Positions 1-5,847 of a stretch of DNA of 9,252 nucleotides are shown here, piece after piece. Under the pieces are notes generated by a model. The model made no database searches, had not been told where the DNA came from, and saw nothing but the letters and a program-made list of their open reading frames with translations. Position numbers and translations under genes: made by a program. The number at the start of each line of letters is the position of its first letter. Position 1 is the first letter of the stretch. Origin of the DNA: Acidobacteriota bacterium. Lineage in GTDB: Bacteria; Acidobacteriota; Polarisedimenticolia; Gp22-AA2. The stretch spans positions 1 to 9,252 of the forward strand of contig JAPUIN010000290.1 in NCBI GenBank assembly GCA_027297005.1, in the 5' to 3' direction.

Positions 1-348
1 GGCGCCGATCTGGTGATCGGGGTGGACGTCTCCAAGGAAATCAAGGATACCGACGGGTTCAAGAACGGGCTGAATATCATGGTACGGGCGAACGCCATCC
101 GCTCAGACGCGCTCAAGCACATGCAATGCCGGTTTGCCGACGTGATCATCGAGCCTGACGTTGATCACATTCACTGGGCCGACTTCTCGGCCATCGTGGA
201 ATGTATCAGGCTGGGTGCGGAGGCAACTCGCGAGAGACTCGCGGATATCCGGCGCCACCTCAAGCGGGCGCGATTGTCATCCCTCGTCGGGTATTCGCGT
301 GCCCGACGCCTGGCGCGGGCCTACATCGAGACGACCGGAGCGGACTGA
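1..348 (+). CDS. Patatin-like phospholipase family protein, C-terminal part (5' end outside window)
   Basis: Only the last 115 residues are present. The reading frame is open from base 1 and ends at TGA 346-348. The visible part starts GADLVIGVDVS, the strand that follows the patatin catalytic Asp region in RssA/patatin-like serine hydrolases. It continues with the typical C-terminal block containing FADVIIEPDVDHIHWADFS and a helical, Arg-rich end. The family uses a Ser-Asp dyad (GXSXG plus DG[GA]) to hydrolyse acyl esters of phospholipids. Both catalytic motifs lie upstream of the window, so activity cannot be judged here. The following asmA gene is on the same strand 64 nt downstream, so the two may share a transcript. 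The family call rests on the GADxVIxVDxS and ADxxIxPDxxHIHWxDF patterns recalled from the family. Confidence 0.8.
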   Translation, partial: GADLVIGVDVSKEIKDTDGFKNGLNIMVRANAIRSDALKHMQCRFADVIIEPDVDHIHWADFSAIVECIRLGAEATRERLADIRRHLKRARLSSLVGYSRARRLARAYIETTGAD

Positions 349-363
349 GACTTGTTTCACCAT

Positions 364-387
364 GGCCGCCGCGCGGGAGCGGCGGTC
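364..387 (+). other. Strong GC hairpin in the patatin-asmA gap
   Basis: GGCCGCCGC (364-372) can pair with GCGGCGGTC (379-387) around the 6-nt loop GCGGGA. This makes a 9-bp stem with a single G-U pair. No T-run follows on either strand, so it is not a standard intrinsic terminator. It lies 25 nt upstream of the chosen asmA start and just after an alternative in-frame ATG at 362. It could be a pause or mRNA-stability element between the two genes. The structure is seen in the sequence; the role is inferred. Confidence 0.45.
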
Positions 388-412
388 CAGAGACTCGGAG
401 GATCGCCAGACC

Positions 413-2431
413 ATGTCCCGCACCGTCCGTGTTGCCCTCGTCGTCCTCGCGGTTTTCGGTCTCCTCGTCGCCGCGGCGGTGGTGGCGCTGCCACGACTCG
501 TGGACGTCAATCAGTACCGGCCGCTGATCGTCGAAAAAGTTCGCGAGTTGACCGGCCGGACGGTGGAACTGGGCGACATCTCTCTGCGGATCCTGCCGAT
601 GCCGGCGCTGCACGTGGAACAAATCGCCGTTTCGGAGGGACCGCGCTACCCTGGTTCCGCCGCCATGAAGACCGATTCGCTCGCCGTCCGTGTCGAACTC
701 CTGCCTCTGCTGCGCGGCCGGGTGGCGATCCGGTCGGTGGTTCTGGATAAGCCATCGATCAATCTGATCCGCGACGCGCAGGGGCGATGGAACTTCGACG
801 ATCTGATCGCGCGGGCCGGGGTCGCGGCCGGCTCCGGAGAGGGCGGGGGAGGATCGATGACGATCGATGTCGAGCGGGCCATCATCCGCTCGGCCCACAT
901 TCACCTCTATGACGATAGCGTGACCAAAGGCGAGCGGATCAAGGCGACGATCGGCCCGATTGATGCAATCCTGAAGGGGTGGGGAGCCGATCGGGATACC
1001 GAGATCGACATTTCGATGCAGATGGGAGTGAATCGCCTGGAGGTCAGCGCGATCCTTCTGGATGCCGGATCCCATCCGCGGCTCAGCGCGCGAGTCAGCG
1101 GGAAGGCCCTGAAAGCCGATGAGCTCGGCACTCTGCTCCCATGGCTCGGGATCGCGCACTCTGAGGGGCTGGAGCTCGGAGGAGAGATCGATCTGGATGG
1201 ATCGGCCGAGGTGCCGCTCGACCGACCGGAGACGCTCCAGTTCCACGGCACCATCCGCCTGCACGATCTCAGCTATCGAGACGCATCGATGACCCGTCCT
1301 CTGGAAAATGTCTCGGGCATCCTGGAGGTGGAGGGTGATCGCGCCGAGTGGAAAGAGTTCAGCGCCCGCATCGGGGATTCCACGCTGCAGGGCCGGATGC
1401 AGGTCGAAGACTTTCTCAAGCCACGAATCGGTTTCGATCTCTCTTCATCCCGGCTCGACCTGGATGAGATCCTGGCGGTATTCAGCGGCGCACCGTCAGT
1501 CCCTGGTGGTGATCCGGAGAATGAGGGTGTGGAGACCGGCACTGGGCTTTTCGAACAGGTCCGGGCGACCGGGAGGCTCGATGTCGGTGCGATACGTTTC
1601 CAGACGTTCGAGCTGTCCAACGTCAGGGCATCCGGCGGGCTCCGGGAGGGGGTTATTGCCCTGAGCGATCTGCAGGCCGATTTCTATTCGGGACGATTGT
1701 CCGGTTCAGCGAGCGTCGATCTGGGAAGTGCAACTACACGCTACACGGTCGGCGTCAAGCTGGAGAAGGTTGATCTCGATCCGGTCCTGACGGCGTACGA
1801 CAAAGGACTGGCGGGGCTCCTGCGCGGATCGCTCGGGGGACGGCTCGACATCGAAGCGTCCGGGTTGACCATGGCGGAGATACTCGATAGCGCGCGTGGA
1901 ACGGGTAGCCTCGAGGTCTCCGATGGAGCGGTCGCCTCGTTCAGTGTTCTGAAGTTCGTCGCCGCATCCCTCGAGTCGGCCGGGGGGCGTGGCATCGGCC
2001 TGGATGAAACACCCTTTGAGTTCTTGCGTGGAACGCTGGCGATCGGCAACAGCAAGGCGCGCACTGATGATCTCGTACTGCACTCGGCCGACCTCGATCT
2101 CGCAGGTGCCGGCTGGGTAGGGCTGGACGCCTCTCTCGATCTCGACATCAAGGCGCGATTCTCTCAGCATGCGACCGCGGGGATGGTGCAGAAGAATCAG
2201 CGTGTCGAGGCGCTCGTCGATTCCGACGGTCGAGTGGTCCTGCATTTCAACCTGAGCGGTCCGTTGGCCGATCCGAAATTCCGTATCGCCACCGGTGCGC
2301 AGCTGCGACAGAAGCGGAACATCCTTAAGGAAAAGGTCAAGCAGCGAGCTATCGACCGGCTGCGCAACATGCTGCAGAAGCGGCCCGAGGACGATCAGCA
2401 GCAGGAGGGTGAGGCCGAGCCTCGTCGCTGA
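413..2431 (+). CDS. AsmA family protein (inner-membrane anchored, envelope lipid-related)
   Basis: The 672-residue product begins MSRTVRVALV and has one N-terminal membrane segment (about residues 6-28). The AsmA signature follows directly: DVNQYRPLIVEKV, TGRTVELGDISL and a proline-containing strand (about 31-72). The rest is a long beta-rich periplasmic repeat region with a Gly-rich linker near residues 138-146. A C-terminal AsmA-like domain (about 495-590) contains GTGSLEVSDGAVASF and the segment from FLRGTLAIGN to the aspartate-rich DLDLAGAGWVGLD strand. A charged tail of about 45 residues ends the protein. AsmA-like proteins (relatives of TamB, YhdP and YicH) are linked to lipid transport between membranes and to outer-membrane assembly. 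I chose ATG 413 because CGGAGG (396-401) precedes it by 11 nt and the signal anchor starts at once. The frame is also open upstream (ATG 362), but that would put a charged, hairpin-encoded stretch before the membrane segment. The gene converges with the next one. Confidence 0.88.
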   Translation: MSRTVRVALVVLAVFGLLVAAAVVALPRLVDVNQYRPLIVEKVRELTGRTVELGDISLRILPMPALHVEQIAVSEGPRYPGSAAMKTDSLAVRVELLPLLRGRVAIRSVVLDKPSINLIRDAQGRWNFDDLIARAGVAAGSGEGGGGSMTIDVERAIIRSAHIHLYDDSVTKGERIKATIGPIDAILKGWGADRDTEIDISMQMGVNRLEVSAILLDAGSHPRLSARVSGKALKADELGTLLPWLGIAHSEGLELGGEIDLDGSAEVPLDRPETLQFHGTIRLHDLSYRDASMTRPLENVSGILEVEGDRAEWKEFSARIGDSTLQGRMQVEDFLKPRIGFDLSSSRLDLDEILAVFSGAPSVPGGDPENEGVETGTGLFEQVRATGRLDVGAIRFQTFELSNVRASGGLREGVIALSDLQADFYSGRLSGSASVDLGSATTRYTVGVKLEKVDLDPVLTAYDKGLAGLLRGSLGGRLDIEASGLTMAEILDSARGTGSLEVSDGAVASFSVLKFVAASLESAGGRGIGLDETPFEFLRGTLAIGNSKARTDDLVLHSADLDLAGAGWVGLDASLDLDIKARFSQHATAGMVQKNQRVEALVDSDGRVVLHFNLSGPLADPKFRIATGAQLRQKRNILKEKVKQRAIDRLRNMLQKRPEDDQQQEGEAEPRR

Positions 2432-2438
2432 CCACCGG

Positions 2439-2915
2439 CTAGTGAACCCTCAGCACCCGGACCCTCGTGTAGGCCGATTCAACCGCGCGACCATCCTTGC
2501 CTTCGAGCCTCACCTTGATCAGGTGGACCCCGATCCGCCGGAGTACGAATCGCTTCGTGTAGGTGAGTGTGGCACGGCTCTCCTCCTCCGGATGCCGGCA
2601 GACGGGATCCTCACGGATGGAAAACGGCTCATTCTCCGTGTGGGCCCGGTCGATGCGCACCCAGGTCACGGCGGCATGGCAGAAGTTGGGATCCTCGACA
2701 TTGACACCTGTCAGACGGGCCGTGAAGACCACCTCCACCGGAGTGAAACCGACCGCCTTATCGGCGACCAGTCGGAGCCGCGGTTTTTCGGAATTCTTCT
2801 GTGCCTCGGTCTTTGGCTTCCCGGCCCTGAGTGCCGGGGCGAGTGAAACACCGATCGCCACCACCAGCAGGAGGGAGGCCATGATTTTGACTGTACGGAG
2901 GTGCCGATTCAGCAT
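2439..2915 (-). CDS. Small secreted hypothetical protein, Ig/PKD-like with two cysteines
   Basis: The 158-residue product starts MLNRHLRTVKIM and has a classical signal peptide: basic n-region, hydrophobic core around residues 12-24, then APALRA as a likely signal peptidase I site. After a Lys-rich linker, the mature part (about residues 45-158) alternates beta-type strands (VEVVFTARL, ATLTYTKRFVL, GVHLIKVRLEG, AYTRVRVLRV). This resembles an Ig/PKD-type sandwich, although I cannot assign a family. Two cysteines (in NFCHAAVTW and DPVCRHPEE) could form a disulfide in the periplasm. The frame is open further upstream, but those extra 53 residues lack coding character and would bury the signal peptide. 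ATG 2915 is therefore preferred; it has no Shine-Dalgarno but a -10 box 7 nt before it. It is divergent from the FecR-type gene and convergent with asmA. Function unknown. Confidence 0.72.
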   Translation of the reverse strand: MLNRHLRTVKIMASLLLVVAIGVSLAPALRAGKPKTEAQKNSEKPRLRLVADKAVGFTPVEVVFTARLTGVNVEDPNFCHAAVTWVRIDRAHTENEPFSIREDPVCRHPEEESRATLTYTKRFVLRRIGVHLIKVRLEGKDGRAVESAYTRVRVLRVH

Positions 2916-2922
2916 CACGAAC

Positions 2923-2928
2923 AGTATA
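2923..2928 (-). promoter_or_regulatory. -10 box TATACT, probable leaderless promoter
   Basis: On the minus strand TATACT (5 of 6 matches to TATAAT) ends 7 nt before the ATG at 2915. Transcription would then start at or next to the A of the start codon. There is no Shine-Dalgarno-like sequence in the same stretch, which fits a leaderless mRNA. The -35 region at 17-bp spacing (GAGCCA) is poor. Seen in sequence; promoter function is inferred. Confidence 0.4.
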
Positions 2929-2968
2929 GGCCCGATCCAATGATCTGGCTCCCCCCGGGACACCTCCG

Positions 2969-2988
2969 CTGTCCTCCCCTCAGGACAG
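2969..2988. promoter_or_regulatory. Palindromic TGTC-N10-GACA site, candidate enhancer-binding-protein UAS
   Basis: CTGTCCT (2969-2975) and AGGACAG (2982-2988) form a perfect 7-bp inverted repeat with a 6-nt spacer. The core reads TGTC-N10-GACA, which is the consensus recalled for GlrR (YfhA)-type sigma-54 activators at glmY. Single GACA half-sites flank it at 2959-2962 and 2996-2999. The palindrome centre is about 140 bp upstream of the expected start of the sigma-54 promoter at 3092-3107, a normal enhancer distance. As RNA it would be only a short hairpin with no T-run, so a DNA-binding role is more likely. No cognate regulator gene is in the window. Confidence 0.5.
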
Positions 2989-3091
2989 GGATATGGACAG
3001 GTGAGGACATCGCGTCCGTAGCTGGCCGGCCCTGGAAGCGTAAGTCGTTGATTTCCAACAACGGCTCTGCTCATCCCTGGGACGGATAGGC

Positions 3092-3107
3092 TGGCACGGA
3101 AATCGCA
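3092..3107 (+). promoter_or_regulatory. Sigma-54 (-24/-12) promoter for the FecR/DUF6600-type gene
   Basis: TGGCACGGAAATCGCA matches the RpoN consensus TGGCACG-N4-TTGCA/T with a single mismatch (C for the second T of TTGC). The invariant GG-N10-GC spacing is exact: GG 3093-3094, GC 3105-3106. The expected start is near 3118, giving a leader of about 50 nt before the ATG at 3168. It lies in intergenic DNA on the correct strand, directly upstream of a gene, and has a palindromic upstream site. Strong by pattern, untested by experiment. Confidence 0.7.
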
Positions 3108-3156
3108 TTTGGTGCTGTTGGGTTCCTGTCCGACTGGACCGGCACCCGGAAAGGCA

Positions 3157-3165
3157 GGGGGAGGG
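3157..3165 (+). promoter_or_regulatory. Ribosome binding site of the FecR/DUF6600-type gene
   Basis: GGGGGAGGG lies immediately upstream of ATG 3168, with its GGAGG core (3160-3164) 3 nt from the start codon. The core is strong although the spacing is short. It supports ATG 3168, which also gives a clean signal peptide. Confidence 0.6.
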
Positions 3166-3167
3166 CG

Positions 3168-5222
3168 ATGCGCGACAATCCGATAGGACGGCTTTCGGGC
3201 TGGGTCATTTTCATCTTCGCGGCCGCTTTCACGATCTTCGGGCTACCGCGACAGGCGAGGGCCGAGGACGTGGAGGATCCGGAGTACGGTTCCACCTACG
3301 CGCGCGTCCGTTACGTCGAAGGGGAGGCGACGCTTCTTCGGTTCGTCGATGGGGAGGTCATCCAGGCCGAGATCAACGACCCGCTGGAGTCAGGGGATCG
3401 GGCCGCGACCCTCGGCGGCAAACTTGAGATCGGGCTGGCGGATGGGGCCACCTTGTGGCTGGATGAGAGAACGGCAGTCGATCTGCGCAGCCTCTCCGAC
3501 GTGGAAAACCTGTACGAACAGACCAACCTGCTGGCATTGATCGAGGGAAGCATCCGGATCGATACCGGCGATCCGGCCCATAGCGACTCGCAATTCCAGA
3601 TCGATACGGAGGGAGGCTCCATCTACCTCCTGTCCGCCGGATCATTCCGGATCGATGCAGAGAGAGGGGTCACGACCGTGTCGTCATTCCGAGGCGTCGC
3701 GGAGCTGTCGGGTGATCTCGGGTCGGTGATGGTGCGGAGCGGGGAGCGCGCCAGCGTCCAGGCCGGTGGTGGACCGAGCGAAGCGCGCGCCTTCAATACG
3801 CTGCGCCTCGACGATTTCGATCGCTTTCACGACGAGAGAGTCGAGGCTTATCTCCGCCGGGGCGGAGATGCGCCGATCGATGAGATCAGAGCGGCGGTCC
3901 CCGTTTCGGTCCGGCCATATATTCTCGAGCTCTCGGTCTATGGTGGCTGGCACCACCACGGGGCCTATGGATGGGTCTGGCGTCCCGCCTATCACGGTGA
4001 TTGGGGTCCCTACGTCAGTGGTCGGTGGGTCTGGTATCCGACAGGCTGGGTGTGGGTCTCGTACGATCCATGGGGCTGGGCGCCCTACCACTACGGTCGA
4101 TGGGACTATGCCATCGATCTCGGCTGGGTCTGGATCCCCGGAGCGCGCTGGAGCGGTGCCTGGGTCAGCTTTGCGGTCGGGTCCACCTATATCGGCTGGA
4201 GTCCACTGAACTATTACAACTATCCGGTTTTTCATCACGGGCGCTACAACTCAGGGTTCGGTGTCCATGCCCATCATCTCCACAAGCGAGGCTGGCGGTT
4301 CTCAAAAGTCGGCCTTTTTGCGGCGCAGCATGGAGTTGGAAAGAAACATGGAGTTGGACATTGGCTGACCCTGGATCGTATTCCCCGGGACACGGACGTC
4401 GTGATCACCGGCGGCCTGCCCCGCTTCAATCCGAAACGCGTGGCCGGACACGAGAAAGAGCGGAGAACCTTCATTCACAAGGTGCGTGAATCGCGCGCAT
4501 CTTTGCCGGCGGTCGGCCCCTCGGGGAGCAAGGTGCCGTTCCATAAGCTCGAGCGCGAAAGATCGCGAACCATCCGGCGCACCACGACCACCCTGCGCGA
4601 GTCGGGCCGCAGGCAAGGTGTGGGATCGTCGCGGGAACGCATGGGGCGCCCGGCCGTTCTGCAGGACAGAGATCCGGTCATGCGCGGACCGAAAAAGACC
4701 AACGACCGATCGCGCGGCGACACCCGGGTGATGAAGCGATTACCACGTGCGGAAAAGCGTGACCCCGTCGTGAAACGTCTGATGCGCGGTATCAAGAGTG
4801 ATCGCTCGCGTTCCACGTGGACGGGTAAGGGGGACTCTCGCGGCGGAAGGCACGCCAGATCCGGTCGGAACTCCCGCAGTCGGCGCGAGGTGACATCCCG
4901 ATCCGGTGCGGGCTCCGGGGCTTCGAAATCGAGGGCGACGGCGAAGTCTTCGAGATCCCGGTCAACCTCGAAGTCCAGGGTCACGTCGAGCTCGAAGGGA
5001 GCTTCCAAATCCAAAGCGAAGTCCAGGTCTTCAAGGTCAACGACGTCGAAATCCAAGGCCAGATCTCGATCGTCAAAATCCGGGAAATCGAAAGGAAGCG
5101 TCAGGAAGTCGGGCTCGAAGCCCTCATCAAAGAGCACCAGGTCCAAATCGAGCCGATCCTCATCAAGGAAGAGTTCCTCAGGGCGGAGTTCCTCCAGACC
5201 GTCCTCGTCCAGGAAGCCGTAG
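3168..5222 (+). CDS. Exported FecR-domain / Trp-rich repeat (DUF6600-type) protein with Ser/Lys/Arg tail
   Basis: The 684-residue product has a signal peptide (hydrophobic core about residues 11-26; likely cleavage after LPRQARA, residue 32). Residues about 44-200 look like a FecR-type beta domain: YARVRYVEGEATLLR, LGGKLEIGLADGATLWL, IEGSIRI, and a final VRSGERASVQAG. Residues about 258-346 are extremely tryptophan-rich, with 16 Trp in 84 residues. GWVW recurs at 268, 293 and 319 and GRW at 285 and 310, a repeat of 25-26 residues as in proteins annotated DUF6600. Residues about 430-684 are basic and low complexity. In the last 104, 46 are Ser, 18 Lys and 15 Arg, with no Asp or Glu. FecR-like domains often sit in envelope sensors or scaffolds, but no sigma or anti-sigma partner is adjacent. 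Function is unknown. The sigma-54 promoter suggests inducible expression. It could be a surface or matrix protein binding polyanions; this is inference. Confidence 0.82.
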   Translation: MRDNPIGRLSGWVIFIFAAAFTIFGLPRQARAEDVEDPEYGSTYARVRYVEGEATLLRFVDGEVIQAEINDPLESGDRAATLGGKLEIGLADGATLWLDERTAVDLRSLSDVENLYEQTNLLALIEGSIRIDTGDPAHSDSQFQIDTEGGSIYLLSAGSFRIDAERGVTTVSSFRGVAELSGDLGSVMVRSGERASVQAGGGPSEARAFNTLRLDDFDRFHDERVEAYLRRGGDAPIDEIRAAVPVSVRPYILELSVYGGWHHHGAYGWVWRPAYHGDWGPYVSGRWVWYPTGWVWVSYDPWGWAPYHYGRWDYAIDLGWVWIPGARWSGAWVSFAVGSTYIGWSPLNYYNYPVFHHGRYNSGFGVHAHHLHKRGWRFSKVGLFAAQHGVGKKHGVGHWLTLDRIPRDTDVVITGGLPRFNPKRVAGHEKERRTFIHKVRESRASLPAVGPSGSKVPFHKLERERSRTIRRTTTTLRESGRRQGVGSSRERMGRPAVLQDRDPVMRGPKKTNDRSRGDTRVMKRLPRAEKRDPVVKRLMRGIKSDRSRSTWTGKGDSRGGRHARSGRNSRSRREVTSRSGAGSGASKSRATAKSSRSRSTSKSRVTSSSKGASKSKAKSRSSRSTTSKSKARSRSSKSGKSKGSVRKSGSKPSSKSTRSKSSRSSSRKSSSGRSSSRPSSSRKP
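3936..4205 (+). repeat. Threefold GWVW/GRW protein repeat inside the FecR/DUF6600-type gene
   Basis: This stretch encodes three degenerate copies of a 25-26-residue unit. Each starts GWVW and leads into a P-Y-x-x-G-R-W type end; the third copy ends GARW and IGWSPL. The repetition is at protein level, as the DNA copies have diverged. Regular aromatic spacing suggests a repeated beta-hairpin or a carbohydrate-facing surface, which is inference. Confidence 0.6.
4329..4358 (+). repeat. 12-bp perfect direct repeat CATGGAGTTGGA, 18-bp period
   Basis: CATGGAGTTGGA occurs at 4329-4340 and again at 4347-4358, separated by AAGAAA. In frame it encodes HGVG-KK-HGVG. Because the two copies are identical at DNA level, this looks like a recent in-frame duplication within the linker between the Trp-rich domain and the basic tail. 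Confidence 0.7.
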
Positions 5223-5270
5223 AAGCGCGATCGCTGATTCTGCCGGAACGCGCCGTCAGGGCGGGTTTCC

Positions 5271-5299
5271 TTGACGTCATGGGAGCCGTGTGGTACATA
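5271..5299 (+). promoter_or_regulatory. Sigma-70-like promoter for the def operon
   Basis: TTGACG (5271-5276) is followed after exactly 17 bp by TACATA (5294-5299). TGG directly before it serves as an extended -10 element. The start would fall near 5306, only a few bases before the def ATG at 5310, so the leader would be almost absent. It lies in the 87-bp gap after the FecR-type gene. The -35 is strong (5 of 6); the hexamer at -10 is weak (3 of 6). Confidence 0.42.
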
Positions 5300-5309
5300 A
5301 CGAGGCCCC

Positions 5310-5837
5310 ATGGCGGTTCTGCCGATCCTTCGCTATCCGCATGAAATCCTGCTGACTGAATCACAGCCGGTACGCGGGATCACTCCCGATCTCGAACGAC
5401 TCATCGAGGACATGATCGAAACGATGCACGCCGCCCCCGGTATCGGCCTCGCCGCCAACCAGATTGGGGTGACCAAGACGGTCGCCGTCGTCGATCTTTC
5501 CGTCGGCGAGAATAAGGCCGACCTGAGTGTTTTGATCAACCCGCGGGTTCTGGAGACGACAGGTGAATATTTCGAGGAGGAAGGCTGCCTGAGCCTCCCG
5601 GGGTTCACGGAAAAAGTCTGGCGCCCGCACCGGTGCGTCATCGAGGCGATGGATCTCGATGGTCGGGTGCGGACCCTCGAGGGGGAGGGGCTCCTGGCAC
5701 GCGCCTTCGATCACGAGATCGATCACCTGCACGGTCGTTTGTTCATCGAGCACCTCAGTAGCTTGAAGCGGCGGCTCATTCGGAGAAAGGTTCACAAACG
5801 CATAAAATCCGGGGACTGGGATCTCGTCCCTGCCTGA
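5310..5837 (+). CDS. def: Peptide deformylase
   Basis: This enzyme removes the N-formyl group from nascent polypeptides at the ribosome exit. The 175-residue length is typical. All three family motifs are intact: motif 1 GIGLAANQIG (residues 44-53), motif 2 EEGCLSLPG with the metal-ligand Cys93, and motif 3 HEIDH (135-139) with metal ligands His135 and His139 and catalytic Glu136. The C-terminal helix is basic (LKRRLIRRKVHKRIKSGDW). ATG 5310 gives the standard N-terminus MAVLPILRYPHEIL. A short GAGG at 5302-5305 is only 4 nt away, so initiation may rely on a near-leaderless transcript. fmt follows after 10 nt, the classical def-fmt pair. Confidence 0.96.
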   Translation: MAVLPILRYPHEILLTESQPVRGITPDLERLIEDMIETMHAAPGIGLAANQIGVTKTVAVVDLSVGENKADLSVLINPRVLETTGEYFEEEGCLSLPGFTEKVWRPHRCVIEAMDLDGRVRTLEGEGLLARAFDHEIDHLHGRLFIEHLSSLKRRLIRRKVHKRIKSGDWDLVPA

Positions 5838-5847
5838 AGACACCACG

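Noticed and set aside
260..1264. Open frame of 334 residues on the minus strand inside asmA
   Set aside because: It is antisense to a well-supported AsmA gene, has no recognisable motif, and its length is explained by the high GC content.
2411..2423. GAGGC-CGA-GCCTC hairpin at the asmA 3' end as a terminator
   Set aside because: The stem is only 5 bp, lies inside the coding sequence and has no T-run on either side, so a terminator is not supported.
3046..3063. CGTTG/CAACG inverted repeat between the enhancer-like site and the sigma-54 promoter
   Set aside because: Five-bp arms with an 8-nt spacer are expected by chance in a region of this size; no further copy supports it as an operator.
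5251..5270. CGCC/GGCG hairpin followed by GGTTTCC after the FecR-type gene as a terminator
   Set aside because: A 4-bp stem and a short, mixed T stretch are too weak for an intrinsic terminator call.
4475..5311. Long open frame on the minus strand (278 residues) rich in Asp, Leu and Phe, antisense to the SR tail
   Set aside because: Its acidic repeats are the reverse complement of Ser/Lys/Arg codons in the real gene. It has no domain or start context and it runs into the def start region.
5694..5710. TGGCACG-like sequence inside def as a second sigma-54 promoter
   Set aside because: The -12 element reads CG instead of GC at the required spacing and the site is inside a coding sequence.
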